A DNA stretch of 64,000 nt from Aquila chrysaetos chrysaetos (Eukaryota; Chordata; Aves; Accipitriformes; Accipitridae). The stretch spans positions 8,441,276 to 8,505,275 of the forward strand of contig NC_044008.1 in assembly GCF_900496995.4 (NCBI RefSeq), given 5' to 3'. The notes under the pieces were generated by a model. It had not been told where the DNA came from, did no database searches, and worked only from the letters and a program-made list of their open reading frames with translations. Shown here piece by piece: positions 58,571 to 64,000 of the stretch. Within the stretch, counting starts at the first letter, position 1, and each line of letters opens with the position of its first letter. The translations under genes were made by a program, and so were the position numbers.

Positions 58571-61500
58571 TGTTCATTTATATGCTCACAGTTTGGTAGG
58601 TGCTGGCTATGGAGGATTGCTCAGGCTTTGAAGAGCTGCCATGAAAGACAGAAATGCCAGAGAAAGAGTAACAGAGCATGGTGCGAGCTTGTGCGGCTTC
58701 TCCACTGCAGAGTGAAAGTCCTGTAATAAAAATTATTACCTTGGTGCCTGGCCTAGGAAGAATCCTATAGAGGGCGGTCATTCATTTTGAGACCTTGTCT
58801 TTGGTGGCAATCTTACATATTTCCTCACTTGCACCTGAGTGAGGCTGTAATGGACTGACCCACCTTGAAAGGCTCTGGTGATATGCTTTGAATGCCTACT
58901 GTGTCACGTACCCTCTGTCAGAATCCTGGAAAGTATTAGAGAACGTTAATGTATTCAGGAGCCTCGATACACAGTCTGTGGAGCTGGGAAGGAGGGCATT
59001 TTCCTTTCTTTTTTTCCTGAAATCTCTACTGAGACACCTAAATTACGATCACAGTCAGCCTAGGTGCGTGGGCAAGCACACTTACCACCTGGGTTGCCAT
59101 CTAGAGGTGCCCAGCTCTCCCCACAGACTGGGGCCATAGCAGTAGCGATCCCACTGAACCTAACCCAAGACTAGCAATGTTTGTGTTGATATAGCTAAAT
59201 ATGAAGAAGAAAAAGGAACAGAGTCCCAGAGACAGGGAGAAGAGGGCAAGCTGCCATTAAGGTCTACATGGGACTGAGCTGTCAGCGGCATCGGGATGAT
59301 GCATTCTTCCTACTATCAAGTATAGCAGGAAGGAAGCTGTGCAATTCACAGTATCCATAAAGGATTTGGTGGCTGGAGGGGATGTCCAGGAGAACAGGAG
59401 GGAGGAGCCTGTTTCTGTAATAGGGGTGTGTGGACAGTAGAAGAGGAGAAGGAACGAGGCTTCACAGAATCACTGGCGGAAGAGAAGGGAGAGAAAAGGA
59501 CAGAGCAGATGGGAGGAGCAGATGGATCCCAGTTGGGAAGCGACTTACTGTGTGCCACCAAAATCAAAGGCGCTGATGGCAGGGGGAGGCATGAGGAGAG
59601 GGTGGCAAAATTTAGTTCTTGCTGTAGGAGGGACAGGCAAAAGTGGACAGGTGCTTTCTGCGTGGCATCGTACGCAGATTGTGTGCAGGGGCTATGGGTG
59701 GGCAGGGGAGCAGCAGCTGTGTAGGGGAAGGAGGGACAACAGGAGGGACAAGAGCTGGTTCCTTGGCCTATGTCACCCATAAAATTCCAGTAATTGGAGC
59801 TGCATGGTCATGGTCTTGAACTCTCAGAGGAGCTGTGGGAGAAGAGTGATGTATTCCACCCTGGGAAAACGTGTCCTGTGTTGGAGCTGCAAGTTGATTT
59901 AGCTTTCATGTAGCTTCAGCATTTTGGCAGTGTTTGCCAAATGCTGCTTAACCATGAAAGCAATGACAAAGCTCCCATGCATTTGAAGGGGACAAAGTGT
60001 TTTCTTCAGGCACAATGTACCTTTTATCATGTAATTCTACTCTCTGCTGGCAGATGGTGCTGTGATATATTCAGGAACTAGGAACCAGCTGCTTCAACTC
60101 AGAGGGGATATGGGCAAGCAGCATCTACTTTGTATTTTCATTCTGGTTTGTTCCTAAATTTGTTTTACTGTGAAATGAAATTTTTCTCCTCTTTGTTGTT
60201 CTGTTTCCAACTTTGACTGTCTAAGCAGGTCAGCCAGTTTTATTTTTGTCTCTTTGGACTAGCACAGAGCTGGCAGGCAGAACTCAACTCCAAACCCAAA
60301 TCTTTCCATTGGAAGAAAAGCTATTCATGGCATGATTCCCCTCAATGTAGGATTTTCTTGTGTTTACAAAACCTGCCTTTCGGGCCCATGCTGGTCTGGG
60401 AGCCTCCCTTTAATAGTCATTTGAAGTTTCTGTCAGTAGATACACCAGAGACACAACCTAAACAACCTCTGAGGGTCACTTCTGCCCCAGTTTTTAATGT
60501 TTCTTTTTATCTTGCATGCTTGATATGTGGCCCATTGCTGATTGTTTTTCTTGCAATGTACAGTGTGATTAAAGGTTTCTCTCAGTGGTTTCTTTCTGGG
60601 AAACAACAAAAACCAACCCCAAACCATTTGCTATTAAAAAAAAGAGTATTTGCAGGATTTAGTGAAGGGTGGGATGAGCCTATTTAATCTTTAAATTTAA
60701 AGGTCTAAAAAGCTGCCGAAAAATCAGTGATAGACCTCATCTGCTTTCTAGAACTTCTGCCCAAGAGGTGCTTAAACTCTTCATGTGTCTCCTTGCTTAG
60801 CTTGAGAGGTGCCTGGAGCCTTGCATCCACATTCTTGGACAGCGGCTGAAAATGCTAGAGCTGAAGGTCAGAAGCACCAAGCAAAAGAATGACCCTATTC
60901 TGGCAGCAAGCACACTTGGAGCCAAACAAGGATTTCTGTCGCTAGCCTCAGATTTCTCCAGTGAGGGTGTAATGTGAAAGTCCTACACACTGCAGGGAAC
61001 TGGGTGTGAGGTCCCCGTTTTGTCCTGCCCAGCTGAGCATCAGGCTTCCTACCCTGGGCTCATCCTCAGGCTCTGAATAAGAAGAAAGGGAGCAGGACCC
61101 CCTCCCGCCTTCACCATCCCTGCCAGAATGCAACATGACTGAAATGGTCTGGGTTAAGAAAAATGTCCAAAATAGGTATTTTTTTGTTGTTTTTCTGCTC
61201 TGCCCTGGATCTTTTCAGTGACCCAGTTTTCAGCACAAACCCACAAAGCTGTTACAAAGCCACAGAAGAGGGCTGCAGCACATGTGAGCAGAAGTGGTTG
61301 CAGGGGTAGTACCTTAGAAACTGCTTTAGATGGCTTCACCACTGAGGAGAACATGTCCGTGGACCCATGCCCCACACTGAGGAGGAGCCTGGACAGAGAC
61401 CTGCCAACTCCTGGGGAAGGGATTGTGTCAGAAGCTCTCATGCAAAAAGAAGTGAGCACCAGTGCTCCTCTCACATTCTTCCCTTTTAATGAGAAAACAG

Positions 61501-64000
61501 TCTGTTAGGGACCTGTTCTGAGGTGATGGCCAGGTGGATGAGTCCTCTTAGAATGTAGGTGCCTAACATTTCCTGTAGATGCCTTACACTCAAGAAGAGA
61601 CAGAGGCTAAATTAGGCAGACAAGATCATCCTCCAGAAATCTCCAGAGGCACTTTTCTCTTTCCTCCAACATCTTGAGAAACGTCTACATTTACATCAGA
61701 AGGACCAAGGAGAGGCCTCTGACATTTAAGCGTATCTGGGCCTCGGGTAGTAGTTTGCAAACTCAGCGCTCCATAAATAACATCAATCCAGTCCTGCATG
61801 ACCGAGTTCTTTGGATACATTTATCTTGCTGATTGCAATTCCACCTGAAGCCACAAAGAATCGAGGAGCCTCAGTGCCAGCAAGATTGAACCCAGTGCCA
61901 GTGCCCAGTTTCAGTGGTGATTTGAAGTGCCCACATCCCTCATCTTGGGTCTCGTGTTCAGAGCAAGGCTCAGACATGCCAAGTGCTCTATAGAGTGGAC
62001 TCGTGTGCCTATATGCTGATGCACTGATGTCGGGGAGGTTGAGCACAAGTGCAAGAAGTTCATCTCTTGGAAAATTCATTGCAGGGCAGGACTTGAAACC
62101 CGAGCCACAATTGATCTATTTTTTTCCTATCACAGATGTGAAAAACTGGTGAGAATAATCTTTAGAAGCAATCAAAGCAGTAAATCAAATTTGGCAATTT
62201 ACAGGGCAGTGGCCGGGATAACACTATCCATTTCCAAAAGTAACAGAGTGATATGTTTCTGGACCTTAAAGAGGCTTGTATTTCCATGCGATTTAGCAGA
62301 AACATGTTTCACATTCTAATCTGATTTCCTAGGCTAGAGGAAAAGTGACTAAATGAGCTGCTAATACTACCTGGCAGCTGTCAAATGACTTTTTGCTGTC
62401 TAGAGAGAAAACGGAAGAATGTATGTTCTGAACTCCTGCTACTTAAGTTAGAGGATGAAAGAAATAGAAGGGTTTAAGTTGGAAATGAGATCATGCATTA
62501 TGCCCTTTGGACAGCATGTAATCTGGCTAATGGCATCAAGGAGCTATATAAATAACTTCATTAAAATGAACTTGTTTCAAATGAGCTAAATAAATCAGAC
62601 TCATTTGTCAAAGAGCTGGGATGAAATAATCAGGTTAATTTAAAGCTGCTCGCTGGGGGGACGATTCCTGAATTTGTTCCACTGGTGAAACTGCCATCAG
62701 TAGCTTCAGTCACCAGTGGGAGCCCTGAGCCCAACATGAAAATGCAGTCTGGGCTTCCACATCTGCATTTTCAGAAGCCCCTCTCTTGTCTCTGTAGCAC
62801 AGTCTCCAGAATCCTGTGGCTGAAGGTATGTGTTCCAGGGCATTTAAAGGATGGTTCAGGACCTGACAGATCTAAACCCTTCGCTGGTGGTTGTGAGCTC
62901 TTCACCCCCTTAATCTGCACTCTGCTGTCCGCTCTCTGCCTCTGAATGAAAGGTGAAATGAATTTTCTGGAAAACTAATTGCTTTTGGTACCTATCCCCG
63001 CCTTGGTGGGAGGACTACATGGTGCAACAGGCCATTTCCCCACACTTAATTCAGTGCTTTATGCCTAAATTTTCCCTTTCTTCATTAAGCCCTTTGCTTT
63101 AGCAGTTTCTGCAGAGGTCAGAAGGATAAACCCAGTTCTTCAGGCTACAGATGGACTTGCTGCTCCATGATACCAACAACCCTGACCTTTCTAGGGATGA
63201 ATAATTACCTGCTATAAACCCGCTCCACTGCAGTGGAGTCAGTCAAGCTGTGCAGATTTAGACCAACTAAGGATGTGACTCTGTAGAGAGTGAATGAGTA
63301 GGAAGATTGTCCCGTCCAGATGCAGGCTATCTGTCATTTCTGGTTTACTGCAAACCTCAGATTTTATATTGTGCTCTGATGTAACAGGAACTGCCCATAT
63401 GCCATCATCATGCATTGTACATCCCACCTTTACCATATGACCAGTTTTGCTCTTTGTTGCATTTTGGATACTTTTCATCTACATAGTGGAGGGAAAGGAT
63501 GAGGACATGGATCTCAAAGAAAATGAGTTTACAATCAGCATTTACAGACAGCCACAGTTCAAACAAAGGAGGAAGAAATTGATTCTTTGTGTTTATATCT
63601 TCCAAGATCAGAGCTGGGGGTACAGCATGTTGTGCTCTTATGCAACAACTCTGCCCTGAAGTGTCTGTAGCTGACAGCTATGGATTTATCAAATGAAAAA
63701 CTGGACCGTGAATTCAACTTTCAGCAGTAAAAAGCCTTTCAGCCCTTCAGCAGGATGTCTCGGTCATGCCCTTTGGTTGTGCTCCAGCAATGATCCCCCA
63801 GCTGAGGTAAAGGATTGTGCAAATGACTTCAGGCTGCAAGAGAAATTCCTCATTCCCAGAGCGCTGAGTTATCCAGCTTGGTTACTGATAGCAGCCTCTG
63901 GGCTACTCTAGCCCTGTGAGATGAAAACAACTTTAGGGCTAGGTTCACCAGAGACATGGTGGATACTCCAACCTCACTCCCTCCTTCTGTCTCAATATTC

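Larger units (their letters stand above)
53721..64000. other. Intergenic region beyond the DMTF1 promoter; no gene recognised
   Basis: About 10 kb with no recognisable exon, CpG island or tRNA. It holds a MIR-like fragment (55,238-55,295), an A/T-rich patch (58,420-58,570) and a purine-rich patch (about 59,430-59,530). Known synteny predicts ELAPOR2 further right, divergent from DMTF1; no exon of it was seen. The open frames here are short and lack recognisable domains. Confidence 0.6.

Noticed and set aside
59346-59782. 144-codon - strand frame and its + strand counterpart
   Set aside because: They arise from a purine-rich stretch and are Ser/Pro-biased without a recognisable domain.
1-64000. 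CRISPR arrays, tRNA or rRNA genes, and prokaryotic-style defence or secretion systems
   Set aside because: None was seen. The sequence is an ordinary vertebrate locus with two spliced genes.
53721-64000. A first exon of ELAPOR2 (expected neighbour beyond DMTF1)
   Set aside because: No CpG island, signal-peptide exon or recognisable coding segment was found here, so the gene probably starts outside the window.

Overview
The window is vertebrate nuclear DNA, most likely from a bird. It has long introns with GT-AG splice sites and two CpG-island promoters. A young-looking CR1 retrotransposon fragment sits at the left edge and an old CR1 tail lies in an intron, while interspersed repeat density is low. 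Two protein-coding genes can be read completely, and they point towards each other. No operon, CRISPR array, phage or other prokaryotic-style system is present.

Layout. Positions 1-345 hold an antisense CR1 ORF2 fragment cut by the window edge. Positions 346-12,590 are intergenic. A CpG-island promoter at about 12,590-13,000 drives TMEM243 on the + strand. Its four coding exons (12,873-21,975) give a 118-residue membrane protein, and its poly(A) signal is at 22,342. DMTF1 lies on the - strand. Its poly(A) signal is at 22,380-22,385, its 16 coding exons run from 46,067 down to 23,612 (769 residues assembled by hand), and a probable non-coding first exon ends at 53,000 inside a second CpG island (about 52,290-53,720). 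Positions 53,720-64,000 are intergenic.

The convergent DMTF1/TMEM243 order matches the known vertebrate arrangement (human 7q21). There CROT lies beyond TMEM243 and ELAPOR2 (KIAA1324L) beyond DMTF1. I see no exon of either in this window. DMTF1 is a Myb-like nuclear transcription factor linked to cyclin D and the ARF-p53 axis. TMEM243 is a small, poorly characterised membrane protein. The two appear to be neighbours rather than pathway partners, but their transcript ends probably overlap tail to tail.

The most unusual DNA is around the TMEM243 promoter and early intron 1. It contains three consecutive perfect palindromes or inverted repeats, four GGGCGTGG boxes, an in-frame upstream ATG, and about 750 bp of A+C-dominated sequence with many poly(C) runs. 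All exon boundaries were placed by reading splice sites and comparing with remembered human orthologues; no alignment was run.
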